Shown here: piece by piece, positions 8,723-16,179 of the stretch | Position numbering within the stretch: position 1 is the stretch's first letter | How the letters are laid out: each line of letters opens with the position of its first letter | Notes under the pieces: generated by a model | Seen by the model: only the letters and a program-made list of their open reading frames with translations | Database searches by the model: none | Told to the model about the DNA's origin: nothing | Origin: Nephthysia sp036513515 | Lineage (GTDB): Bacteria; Chloroflexota; Dormibacteria; Dormibacterales; Dormibacteraceae | Reading direction: 5' to 3' | NCBI GenBank assembly: GCA_036513515.1 | Contig: DATBYW010000198.1 | Location: forward strand, 1-43,423 | Length of the DNA stretch: 43,423 nt | Made by a program: the position numbers and the translations under genes

Positions 8723-9711
8723 AGGTGGACGGCCTCGAGGTGGTGCCGGTCTGCATCCCGATGGAGGGTGGCGACCACGAGGCCGTGATCGTGATCCAGC
8801 ACGGAGAGGGGCTCGCCGGGCTGGGCGAGGCGCCGGTCATTCCGGAGAGAGGCGATTCGCTGACCCAGCTGGTCTCGGAGCTGCGCGGGGAGAGGCCGGT
8901 CCGCTCCGCCTCCGCCCGCCACGCCCTGGAGACGGCCCGGCTCGACCTGCTGGCGAGGCAGCAGGGGAGGCCGCTCGCCGCGCTCCTGGGAGCCGTGCAG
9001 CGGCAGGAGATCGAGTGTTCGGCCCTCGTCACCGCCACCCGGCCCGACCTCGTGGCGCGAACCGTGGAGCGGAGCGCAGCGGCCGGCTTCAGGGCCTTCA
9101 AGCTCAAGGCGGTCGGTGGCGGCGGAGTGCTCGATCAGGAGCGGCTGGGCGCGGCCCGCTGGGCCGCCGGACAGGGCGCCCGGCTCCGCCTGGACTTCAA
9201 CGGCCGGGTCGGCGCCGATGAGGCGGCGGTGAAGCTGTCCGGCCTCGCGCCGTTCCGCCTGGAGCTCGTGGAGCAGCCGCTGCCGCCGGACGCACCGGCG
9301 GCGGCGTGGAAGCTGCTTGATCCAGGCGCCGGTAGCCTGCTGGCGGCCGACGAGTCCTTGGGGTCGCCCCGGCTGGCCAGGGAGCTGGCTGAAGCCGGCG
9401 TGGCGATGGCGATGAAGCTGGCAACGGTGGGCGGCCCGGTCGCGGCCTACGACCTGGCGGCCCGAGCAAAGGGTCCGGTCACGGTCGGCTCGAGCTTCGA
9501 GACCACCATCGGTCTGGCCGCTGCCCTGCACCTCGCCTGCGCACTGGCAGCAGAGCCACTGGCCTGTGGCCTGGCCACCGGGTGGCTACTGGACGACGAC
9601 CTTGCGACCGGCTTAAGCAGGCGAGGGCCGTTCCTGCGGCTCCCCGATCAGCCCGGTCTCGGGGTGACCCTTGACCCGCGTGCCCTCTACATCTACCGGC
9701 TGGACAGGTGA
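8719..9711 (+). CDS. menC: o-Succinylbenzoate synthase (enolase superfamily)
   Basis: The GTG at 8719, overlapping the menA stop, gives a 330-residue enolase-superfamily protein. It has the KxK catalytic pair (FKLKAVGG), the metal ligands Asp in LDFNGR, Glu in LVEQPLP and Asp in AADESLG, and the second catalytic lysine in AMKLATVGG. This matches OSB synthase, which dehydrates SHCHC. An upstream in-frame GTG at 8680 lies inside menA and is less likely. Its 3' end overlaps the 3' end of the opposing menH gene by 19 bp. Confidence 0.92.
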   Translation: MKVDGLEVVPVCIPMEGGDHEAVIVIQHGEGLAGLGEAPVIPERGDSLTQLVSELRGERPVRSASARHALETARLDLLARQQGRPLAALLGAVQRQEIECSALVTATRPDLVARTVERSAAAGFRAFKLKAVGGGGVLDQERLGAARWAAGQGARLRLDFNGRVGADEAAVKLSGLAPFRLELVEQPLPPDAPAAAWKLLDPGAGSLLAADESLGSPRLARELAEAGVAMAMKLATVGGPVAAYDLAARAKGPVTVGSSFETTIGLAAALHLACALAAEPLACGLATGWLLDDDLATGLSRRGPFLRLPDQPGLGVTLDPRALYIYRLDR

Positions 9712-10412
9712 TCGGCGAGCAGGCGTGCGGTCGCCTCAGGCTGCTCCAGGTGAACAGCATGGCCGGCTCCCGGCACGATGACGGCACGGGCCCGGGGGAT
9801 GGCTTGGGCAAGACGCGCCGCAAAGTCAACGTAGGTCGGATCCTCGGCTCCCGCGAGAAGGAGACTGGGCGCCTGGATGCGGTCCAGCCGATCCCAGAAT
9901 GGCGCCGTGGCGCCGGGCCCCATGCCGCGCAGCGCCGCCGCCAGTCGAGCCGGGTCGTTCCTACGCCGGCCGGCGTCCAGGCGGCCCAGGAACTCGGTTC
10001 CTCGCCGCTGGAGACCGTCGAAGATCGGCCGCGCCGCCCAGTAGCCGGCAAACCAGTCCACGCCTTCCCGCTCGATCTGCTCGGCGAGCGCCTGGTCCTG
10101 CTCCAGCCGCTGCCGCCGTGCCGCTTCTTCAAGCCCCGCGTGGGCGCTTATCACTGTGAGCGTTCGCAGCCTCTCCGGGTGTCCCGCCGCCAGGTAGAGG
10201 GCCAGGCGACCGCCCTGCGAGTATCCGACCAGGTGGGATCGGGTCACGCCTTCTCGGTCCCACAGCCCGAGGACGTCGGCGACCGCGTCCTCCAGGTTGG
10301 TGGCGGTGAGGTCTGGGGCCAGCCAGCGGAACCTCGGGCCCACCAGCCCGATCAGCTCCTCCCAGCTGTCCCCGTGCTGGCTGAAGCCGTGGAGGCAGGT
10401 GACAACGTCCAT
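9693..10412 (-). CDS. menH: SHCHC synthase, alpha/beta hydrolase fold
   Basis: This is a 239-residue alpha/beta hydrolase with the N-terminal LHGFSQHGDSW, nucleophile elbow GYSQGGRLAL, an Asp in AGAEDPTY and a His in GAGHAVHLE. Length and position between menC and menD fit MenH, which eliminates pyruvate from the MenD product. The ATG at 10412 is chosen because homology begins there; upstream in-frame codons lie antisense inside menD. The start codon shares CATG with that of menD on the other strand. A weak TACCTT about 10 nt upstream, inside menD, could serve as a -10 element. Confidence 0.88.
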   Translation of the reverse strand: MDVVTCLHGFSQHGDSWEELIGLVGPRFRWLAPDLTATNLEDAVADVLGLWDREGVTRSHLVGYSQGGRLALYLAAGHPERLRTLTVISAHAGLEEAARRQRLEQDQALAEQIEREGVDWFAGYWAARPIFDGLQRRGTEFLGRLDAGRRRNDPARLAAALRGMGPGATAPFWDRLDRIQAPSLLLAGAEDPTYVDFAARLAQAIPRARAVIVPGAGHAVHLEQPEATARLLADHLSSR

Positions 10413-12168
10413 GTCTGAAGGCAAGGTAAACCAGGCCTTCGCCGGCAGCTTCGTCGATGAGCTGGCGCGCTGCGGGCTTCGGGACGTCTGCATCGCTCCC
10501 GGCTCGCGCTCGGCGCCGCTGGCCATGGCTTTTGCCCGCAACGCCGCCGTGCGAGTGTGGATGCACCTCGACGAGCGGTGCGCAGGCTTCTTCGCCCTGG
10601 GCATGGCCAAGTCCGGGGGCCGAGCCGTGGCGGTGCTCTGCACCTCGGGCACGGCGGCGGCCGAGCTGCACCCGGCAGTGATCGAAGCGCACCACTCGTT
10701 CACGCCGCTGCTGGTGCTCACCGCGGACCGGCCTCCCGAGCTGCGCGAGGTGGGTGCCAACCAGGCCATCGACCAGGCCCGCCTCTATGGAACTTCAGTG
10801 CGCTGGTTCTTCGATCCCGGGCCGCCCGAGGAGCTGCCCGGAGCGAGCCGGATCTGGCGGCGGCTGGCGGCGCGCGCCATCTCCGAGACGGAGGGGCCGC
10901 CGGCCGGCCCGGTTCACCTCAACCTTCCCTTCAGGGAGCCTTTGACGGTTCCGCCTGGGGAGGCGGCGGACGTGGAACCGCCGCAGCGTGCGCCGACCAG
11001 GGTCCGCCGCGGTCACTCTCTGCCGACTGAGGACATGGTGGCAGGCCTGGCGGCGGCGTTGAGCGCGGCTCAGCGGCCCATCGTGGTGGCCGGCGAGCTG
11101 CGAGCAGGCGACCGGTTGCGGCCCGCTCTCGATGCCCTTCTGAGCCGCTTCGACGCGCCGCTGCTGGCCGAACCGAGCTCCCACCTGCGCCGCCGTTCCA
11201 GCGTGGGGCTGGTGGAGGCGTACGACGCCCTGCTGCGGGATCCGCAGTGGGCGGACGCCCACGCGCCTGACCTGGTCCTCCGTCTTGGTGCCCCGCCGAC
11301 GTCGAAGCCACTGAACCAGCTCCTGGCCCGCTCCGGGGCGACGACGTTGGTGCTGGAGGCGGAGGACGGCTGGCGAGACCCCGAGCAGCTGGCCGACGAG
11401 CTTGTGCGATGCGATCCCGAACCGCTACTCCGTCAGCTGGCGGCCCGCACCCCGGGTTCCAGCCGAGGTTGGCAGCAGGAGTGGCGGGACGCCGGAGTGA
11501 TCGCTGCCGCCGCCATCGACCGCCGGTTGGCGGCGACACCCCTGCACGAGGGACACGTGGTGAGAGCCCTCGCCCGCGCGCTTCCGGAACGGGCCACGGT
11601 CTTCGTCGGTTCGTCCATGCCGATCCGGGATGTGGACACGTTCTGGCCACCGGCCGCACCCGGCCAGCGCTTCCTCGGCAACCGAGGCGCCAGCGGCATC
11701 GACGGACTGGTATCGACCGGGCTCGGTGTCACGGCCGCCCTCGAGGATGCGGAGACGGCGGTCCTTCTGCTCGGGGATCTGAGCCTTTACCACGACATGA
11801 ACGGCCTCTGGGCGATCCGCCGGCACGGGCTGCGAGCGGTGCTGGTGGCGCTCGACAACGACGGCGGCGGCATCTTCAGCTTCCTGCCCCATGCCCAGCA
11901 CACAGACGTCTTCGAGGAACTTTTCGGTACGCCGCTCGGCCTTCGACTCGAGGACGTGGCGAGGCTCTACGGCCTCGACTTCCTGGAGGTCCGGGATCCT
12001 TCTGAGCTGCAGCCGGCCCTGCGGCAGGCTTTCGCCGCGGATGGCAGCACCCTGGTCGCTGCGCGCTTCGACCGGGCCGAGAGCGTACGGGGCCACAGGG
12101 CCTGCTGGGCTGCGGTGGCGGAGGAGCTGCTGCCGGTCAGCTCACGAGGGCCCCGAGGAGAGCCCTGA
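10411..12168 (+). CDS. menD: SEPHCHC synthase, ThDP-dependent
   Basis: This 585-residue thiamine-diphosphate enzyme contains CIAPGSRSAPLA, CTSGTAAAELHPAVIEA (including the ThDP-activating Glu region), LTADRPPELREVGANQ, NRGASGIDG, GDLSLYHDMNGL and DNDGGGIFSFLPHA, all diagnostic for MenD. It condenses 2-oxoglutarate with isochorismate. The start is ATG at 10411, with GGAGG at 10391-10395, rather far away. It overlaps the menH start head-to-head and menF tail-to-tail by 32 bp. It therefore has no intergenic promoter of its own: either a promoter lies inside menH, or the menBAC transcript reads through antisense menH. Confidence 0.95.
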   Translation: MSEGKVNQAFAGSFVDELARCGLRDVCIAPGSRSAPLAMAFARNAAVRVWMHLDERCAGFFALGMAKSGGRAVAVLCTSGTAAAELHPAVIEAHHSFTPLLVLTADRPPELREVGANQAIDQARLYGTSVRWFFDPGPPEELPGASRIWRRLAARAISETEGPPAGPVHLNLPFREPLTVPPGEAADVEPPQRAPTRVRRGHSLPTEDMVAGLAAALSAAQRPIVVAGELRAGDRLRPALDALLSRFDAPLLAEPSSHLRRRSSVGLVEAYDALLRDPQWADAHAPDLVLRLGAPPTSKPLNQLLARSGATTLVLEAEDGWRDPEQLADELVRCDPEPLLRQLAARTPGSSRGWQQEWRDAGVIAAAAIDRRLAATPLHEGHVVRALARALPERATVFVGSSMPIRDVDTFWPPAAPGQRFLGNRGASGIDGLVSTGLGVTAALEDAETAVLLLGDLSLYHDMNGLWAIRRHGLRAVLVALDNDGGGIFSFLPHAQHTDVFEELFGTPLGLRLEDVARLYGLDFLEVRDPSELQPALRQAFAADGSTLVAARFDRAESVRGHRACWAAVAEELLPVSSRGPRGEP

Positions 12169-13444
12169 GCTTGAGCTCGGTCTCCAGGAGCTCGGCGGCG
12201 GGATCGGAGTCGGGCATCACGCCGACCCCGGCGTAGAGGCGCGCCCCGTCCGCCCAGAGCAGGCCGCAGCGGATGGCGACGGCTAGCTCCCCGTCACCGC
12301 GGCCGTCGATCCAGCCCACCGCACCGGCGTACCAGCCGCGCTCCATGCCTTCGAGGTCGGCGATCATGCGGCAGGCTGCGTGGGCCGGCGCCCCGTTCAC
12401 GGCCGGCGTGGGGTGGAGGAGAGCTGCCAGCTCGAGCAGGTTGACAGGCGGCTCCCGAAGCTGGGCGCGAACCGTTGTGGCCAGGTGCTGGATGTTCGTG
12501 AAGCGGACCACCTCCGGTTCCGGGTGCTCGACGGACTCGCTCACCGCTGCCAGCCGCTCCGCCACCGCCCTGGCCGTGACCCGGTGCTCGACAGCGTCCT
12601 TGGCGCTCTTCAGCAGCCGGGCGGCGAGCGCCATGTCCTCGGCCTCGTCCTCGCCGCGGGCGATGCTGCCCGCCATCGGCTGGCAGGTGGCGCTGCTTCC
12701 GAAGCGGCGCACCAGCAGCTCCGGTGAGGCGCCGACGAATGCGGTGCCATCGTCGCCGCTCAGGAGGTAGGTGAAGCAGGAGGGGTAGGCGCCGCGCAGT
12801 GCCCGAGTCACCGGACCGGCCGCGACGACGCCGTCGCCGTGCGCGATCACCTCCCGCGCGAGCACCACCTTCTCCGCTTCCCCGGCCCGCAGGCGCCCCA
12901 CGGCCTGGGTCACCGCTGCCAGCCAGCTCTCCTCGGATCGGGCCGGCTCCACCTCCAGACGGCGAGCCGGGCGGGCGCTGAAGGAGCGGGCGAGGTCGAG
13001 CAGACGCAGGTCCCCGCTCGCGAAGGACCGTCCCCGGACCCTGGTCACCACGAGAGCCGGGACCCTGAAGAGCAGCGCCGGAAAGCCCTGCCAGGGGCCG
13101 GCCGGTTCGCGCGAGGGGTCGAAGGCGAAGCCGCCCAGAGCCACCAGCCCGGTACCCGGGAGCTGTGGGCCATCCGTTCCGACTCTTATTGCCAGCCGGC
13201 GCCAGAGCCTTCCCGCTGCGGCCAGCCGCTCAGCACCGAGCTCCTCGTCGATCCTGGTACCGCGTTCGTCTTCGACGGCGACCCCGCCGGCGATCGAGAC
13301 GAGGTCGTAACGCCGGCCGATCCCGGCCACCGAGACCGCCTCGGGCATCGGTCGCTCGATCAGCGCCGCCTCGTAGCCGGCGTCGGCGGCCGAGCTGACG
13401 AGGTCCACCAGGTCCGGCGTCCCCTCCAGCTCGACGGGCTTCAC
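12137..13444 (-). CDS. menF: Isochorismate synthase
   Basis: The 435-residue chorismate-binding enzyme has VVLAREV, FVGASPELLVRR, MAGSIARGEDE (near the active-site loop), VRFTNIQHLATTV, HPTPAVNGAP and GELAVAIRCGLL. This is the isochorismate synthase pattern, and it catalyses the first committed step of menaquinone synthesis. It begins with GTG at 13444, coupled by GTGA to the preceding MerR gene, so it belongs to the minus-strand run that starts with the FtsH-like protease and not to menBAC. Its 3' end overlaps menD by 32 bp. Confidence 0.93.
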   Translation of the reverse strand: MKPVELEGTPDLVDLVSSAADAGYEAALIERPMPEAVSVAGIGRRYDLVSIAGGVAVEDERGTRIDEELGAERLAAAGRLWRRLAIRVGTDGPQLPGTGLVALGGFAFDPSREPAGPWQGFPALLFRVPALVVTRVRGRSFASGDLRLLDLARSFSARPARRLEVEPARSEESWLAAVTQAVGRLRAGEAEKVVLAREVIAHGDGVVAAGPVTRALRGAYPSCFTYLLSGDDGTAFVGASPELLVRRFGSSATCQPMAGSIARGEDEAEDMALAARLLKSAKDAVEHRVTARAVAERLAAVSESVEHPEPEVVRFTNIQHLATTVRAQLREPPVNLLELAALLHPTPAVNGAPAHAACRMIADLEGMERGWYAGAVGWIDGRGDGELAVAIRCGLLWADGARLYAGVGVMPDSDPAAELLETELKLRALLGALVS

Positions 13445-14139
13445 GTCCTCGAACGCTCGATGTGCTCTCTGGCGGCGCGCAGCAAGGTGCGCTGGAAGTG
13501 ATGCCGGACCAACGTCCCGCTGGCGTCGAGCAGTTCCTCGAACAGCCTCAGGAGCTCCTGCTCGGCGGCCTCCGGGTCTCCGCCTCTCGCCTGGATCCTT
13601 TCGCGTACGTGGAGGTCGAAGAGCTCGACGGCCCGCCGCGCGGTTTCCTCCACTGCGCTGGCGTGCCGCGATCCGAGCTCCATCAGCGCCGGCAGCGGCA
13701 CGCCGGCCTCGACCAGCTTCAGGCCGGCCGCCAGGACCTCCAGGTCCTCCACCGGATAGCGCGGCTCCTCGCCGTCACCGGTGGGAAAGAGCAGGCCTGC
13801 CTGTTCCAGGGCGACGAGTAGAGCGCCGGCCACGCCGCTGCGGCGGGCAAGCTCCTCCATGGTCAGGGTCTCCGGCTGTGCCGGCGCCGTCACCGCCTCG
13901 ACCAGGGCCTCGTCCGAGGGTTCCAGCTCGCCCTCGAGAAAGCGCCGGATGACGGTGAGCGTGAAGCCACGCTGCTGCAGGTCCCGGATCCTGCGCAGGC
14001 GATCGAGGTGTGCCTCCGAGTACCACGTGACCCGACCATCCCGCCTGGGCGGCTCCAGCAGGCCCTTCCCCTGATAGAAGCGGATGGTGTCCACCGCCAC
14101 CCCACCCGCCTGCGCCAACTGTTCGATCCGATACTCCAC
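13441..14139 (-). CDS. MerR-family transcriptional regulator
   Basis: The N-terminus (YRIEQLAQAGGVAVDTIRFYQGKGLLEPPRRDG, then YSEAHLDRLRRIRDLQQRGFTL) is a MerR winged-helix DNA-binding domain. A second segment near residues 92-135 (MEELARRSGVAGALLVALEQAGLL) resembles another helix-turn-helix-like unit. No metal-binding cysteines or recognised ligand domain follow. The 232-residue protein starts with GTG at 14139, inside a perfect inverted repeat, and its stop is coupled to menF. Control of menF and of its own translation or transcription is a reasonable inference. The ligand is unknown. Confidence 0.85.
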   Translation of the reverse strand: MEYRIEQLAQAGGVAVDTIRFYQGKGLLEPPRRDGRVTWYSEAHLDRLRRIRDLQQRGFTLTVIRRFLEGELEPSDEALVEAVTAPAQPETLTMEELARRSGVAGALLVALEQAGLLFPTGDGEEPRYPVEDLEVLAAGLKLVEAGVPLPALMELGSRHASAVEETARRAVELFDLHVRERIQARGGDPEAAEQELLRLFEELLDASGTLVRHHFQRTLLRAAREHIERSRT

Positions 14140-14146
14140 GAGTATC
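14130..14146. promoter_or_regulatory. 17-bp inverted repeat over merR start codon
   Basis: GATACTC (14130-14136), CAC, and GAGTATC (14140-14146) form a perfect 7-bp dyad centred on the GTG start of the MerR gene. It may be an autoregulatory operator, or it may form an RNA hairpin hiding the start codon. Neither function is proven. Confidence 0.5.
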
Positions 14147-14162
14147 CACTCTAAGGGATTCT

Positions 14163-15329
14163 CTAGGGGGTCGAGTTGCAGGTGGCGGCGTTGGCGGGCC
14201 GGTCGCCGAGGGTGCCGGTCAGGTCGACCGCGTCATTGCCCCTCAGGACTGAGAGCTTGACGCTGTCGCCGGGATTGTGCAGCTGGAGGATGCCGCCCAG
14301 CGTCTGGCCGTTGTTCAGCTCGATCCCGTCTACCTTCTCCAGAACGTCGCCGTTCTTGATGCCGGCGTGGTCCGCCGGCGTGCCGGCCGCGACGCCCATC
14401 ACCAGCACGCCGTAGCCCTTGACGGTCCGGTTCTCGGCGAGCGCGTCCTCGATGGTCAGGAAGCAGACCCCAAGGTAGGGGTGGCCCGGGCTCTTGCCCG
14501 TGATCAGGTTCTGGCTGACCCGCTGCACGATGCGGCTGGGAATCGCATAGCCGATCCCTGTCCCGCTGCTGCTGCCCGCCGTATTCATGCCGACGACCCG
14601 ACCGTTCCCGTCGCCCAGGGGGCCGCCCGAATTGCCCGGGTTGATCGGTGCGTCCGTCTGCAGCACGTCCGCCAGCGCCTCTGAGTTGCGGTTGCCGCTG
14701 CTCGCGACGTCGGGCAGCTGCCTGTGCAGCGCCGAGATCACGCCCACCGTCACCGTTCCGAAGCCCTGGCTGCCCAGCGGGCTGCCTATGGCCACGACCG
14801 GTTCACCCACCGCGGCCCGGGCGGAGTCCGCGAACTGAGCCACCGGGAGGTCATCGCTGACCTTGACGACCGCCACGTCCTCGACCACGTCCATGCCCTG
14901 GACCGAGGCCGTGTAGTGACGTCCGTCCGGCATCAGCACCTGGACCTTGCTCCCTCCCTGGACGACGTGGTTGTTGGTGGCCAGGTAGCTCGTGCCGCGC
15001 TGCGACTGGATGACGAAGCCGCTTCCTTCCGAGGTCCCGGCGCTGGAGCTGACGATTATCAGCGCAACCGTGGGGCTCAGGACCTGGGCGGCGTGCACGG
15101 AATCGAAGCTGCCCTGAGAGGCGGGTCCCGGCGCCGGAGGCAAGGTCGGTGGCGCGGTGGGGGAGGGCTGCTGAGCGGAGCCTGAGCTCGGGTTCGGCGT
15201 AGGCGGCGGGGTGGAGCTGCTGCTGGGCGCAGAGGCCGAGCAGGCGATCGAGAGCAACGTCACTGCGCTCAACAGCCACCAGCCGGCTGTGCGGCCGCGG
15301 CCGCTTGACGTGTTTCCCACCCCTGACAT
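14163..15329 (-). CDS. HtrA/DegP-like trypsin-PDZ lipoprotein protease
   Basis: The signal segment ends in LLSIAC with a lipobox cysteine at residue 30, so it is probably a lipoprotein. A Pro/Ser/Thr-rich linker (31-72) leads to the S1C protease domain with His121 (NNHVV), Asp151 (EDVAVV) and Ser234 (GNSGGPL). A single PDZ domain follows at about 285-380. The family degrades or refolds damaged envelope proteins. It follows the transglycosylase gene by 9 bp and precedes merR by 23 bp in a five-gene minus-strand run. Confidence 0.9.
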   Translation of the reverse strand: MSGVGNTSSGRGRTAGWWLLSAVTLLSIACSASAPSSSSTPPPTPNPSSGSAQQPSPTAPPTLPPAPGPASQGSFDSVHAAQVLSPTVALIIVSSSAGTSEGSGFVIQSQRGTSYLATNNHVVQGGSKVQVLMPDGRHYTASVQGMDVVEDVAVVKVSDDLPVAQFADSARAAVGEPVVAIGSPLGSQGFGTVTVGVISALHRQLPDVASSGNRNSEALADVLQTDAPINPGNSGGPLGDGNGRVVGMNTAGSSSGTGIGYAIPSRIVQRVSQNLITGKSPGHPYLGVCFLTIEDALAENRTVKGYGVLVMGVAAGTPADHAGIKNGDVLEKVDGIELNNGQTLGGILQLHNPGDSVKLSVLRGNDAVDLTGTLGDRPANAATCNSTP

Positions 15330-15338
15330 CGGGCCCTC

Positions 15339-16163
15339 CTAGCCGAAGGTGCTCCAGCAATAGAGCCGGTTCAACCAGGAGGCGTCGCTGCGAATCGCCG
15401 CGGCGAAGCTCTGGACGGCCGCCACGTAGTCCTGGTCGCGGTTGTAGTGGAGGAGGGCACGCCCGTAGTCGGCGGGCGCGCCGTTCCGCTTCAGGAACGT
15501 CGCGGCCGCCTCGATCGAGTCATGCGGGCTCATGATGTCACCGCTCCCTCCGTACTCCTGCCAGGTGGTGGGAAGGAACTGCATGGGCCCGAGCGCGCCG
15601 GCACTGGAGGCGCCTGGTGTCCGCCCGAAACCGGACTCGATGTAGTTGATGGCGGCCAGGTAGGTCCAGTCGATCCCCGTGCGCCTGGCGGCGGCGCGGT
15701 AGTAGCCGAGCAATGCGGCAGCGGGCTCCGCGTCGGCAAACCGCCTTGTGCGCTTGACCCGCGCGCGGCTGAAGTCCGTGATCCCCGCGAGCCGCCAGAC
15801 GGCCCGTACGGCGCCCGCCGCGTCCGAGAGCCCGCTGCGGCGGCTGGCCGGAAGGCGGTGCAGGACGTCCTGCTCCAGGGCTGGGTCGGCGGCCAGCGCG
15901 TACACGGCGGTCTGCTCCGAGCGGGCAGCGTCCCGGTAGGCGAACTCGCCGTTCCCGATCTGCAGGTCGAGGCGGAGCTGGTCGATGGCGGTGGCCGGCT
16001 GCGGTGTGCGGCGGAGCCGGTCCGTCTGCGCGGTCGCCGAGACCATGCCGTCCTGGGCGGCAATGATGCGGGCGGCCTGGTCCCCTCCGGGGTCCTGCGC
16101 CAGGGCAGGCATCGAGGCTGATATGCCGGCGAGGGCGAACGCGATCGAGACGCCGCGCAACAA
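15339..16163 (-). CDS. Secreted lytic transglycosylase
   Basis: A cleavable signal peptide (MPALAQ near residue 18-23) precedes a region without recognised motifs and then a C-terminal SLT-type domain. Glu176 in YIESGFG is the likely catalytic acid, and SAGALGPMQFLPTTWQEYG is the typical substrate-groove motif. The family cleaves peptidoglycan glycan strands to 1,6-anhydro ends. The 274-residue length is ordinary. It sits 16 bp after the FtsH-like gene and 9 bp before the HtrA-like gene, in an envelope-maintenance run. Confidence 0.85.
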   Translation of the reverse strand: MLRGVSIAFALAGISASMPALAQDPGGDQAARIIAAQDGMVSATAQTDRLRRTPQPATAIDQLRLDLQIGNGEFAYRDAARSEQTAVYALAADPALEQDVLHRLPASRRSGLSDAAGAVRAVWRLAGITDFSRARVKRTRRFADAEPAAALLGYYRAAARRTGIDWTYLAAINYIESGFGRTPGASSAGALGPMQFLPTTWQEYGGSGDIMSPHDSIEAAATFLKRNGAPADYGRALLHYNRDQDYVAAVQSFAAAIRSDASWLNRLYCWSTFG

Positions 16164-16179
16164 CCGGCGCGGCTTGAGG

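Noticed and set aside
8320..9531. 403-codon frame antisense to menA and menC
   Set aside because: It has no domain and overlaps the catalytic residues of MenC on the other strand.
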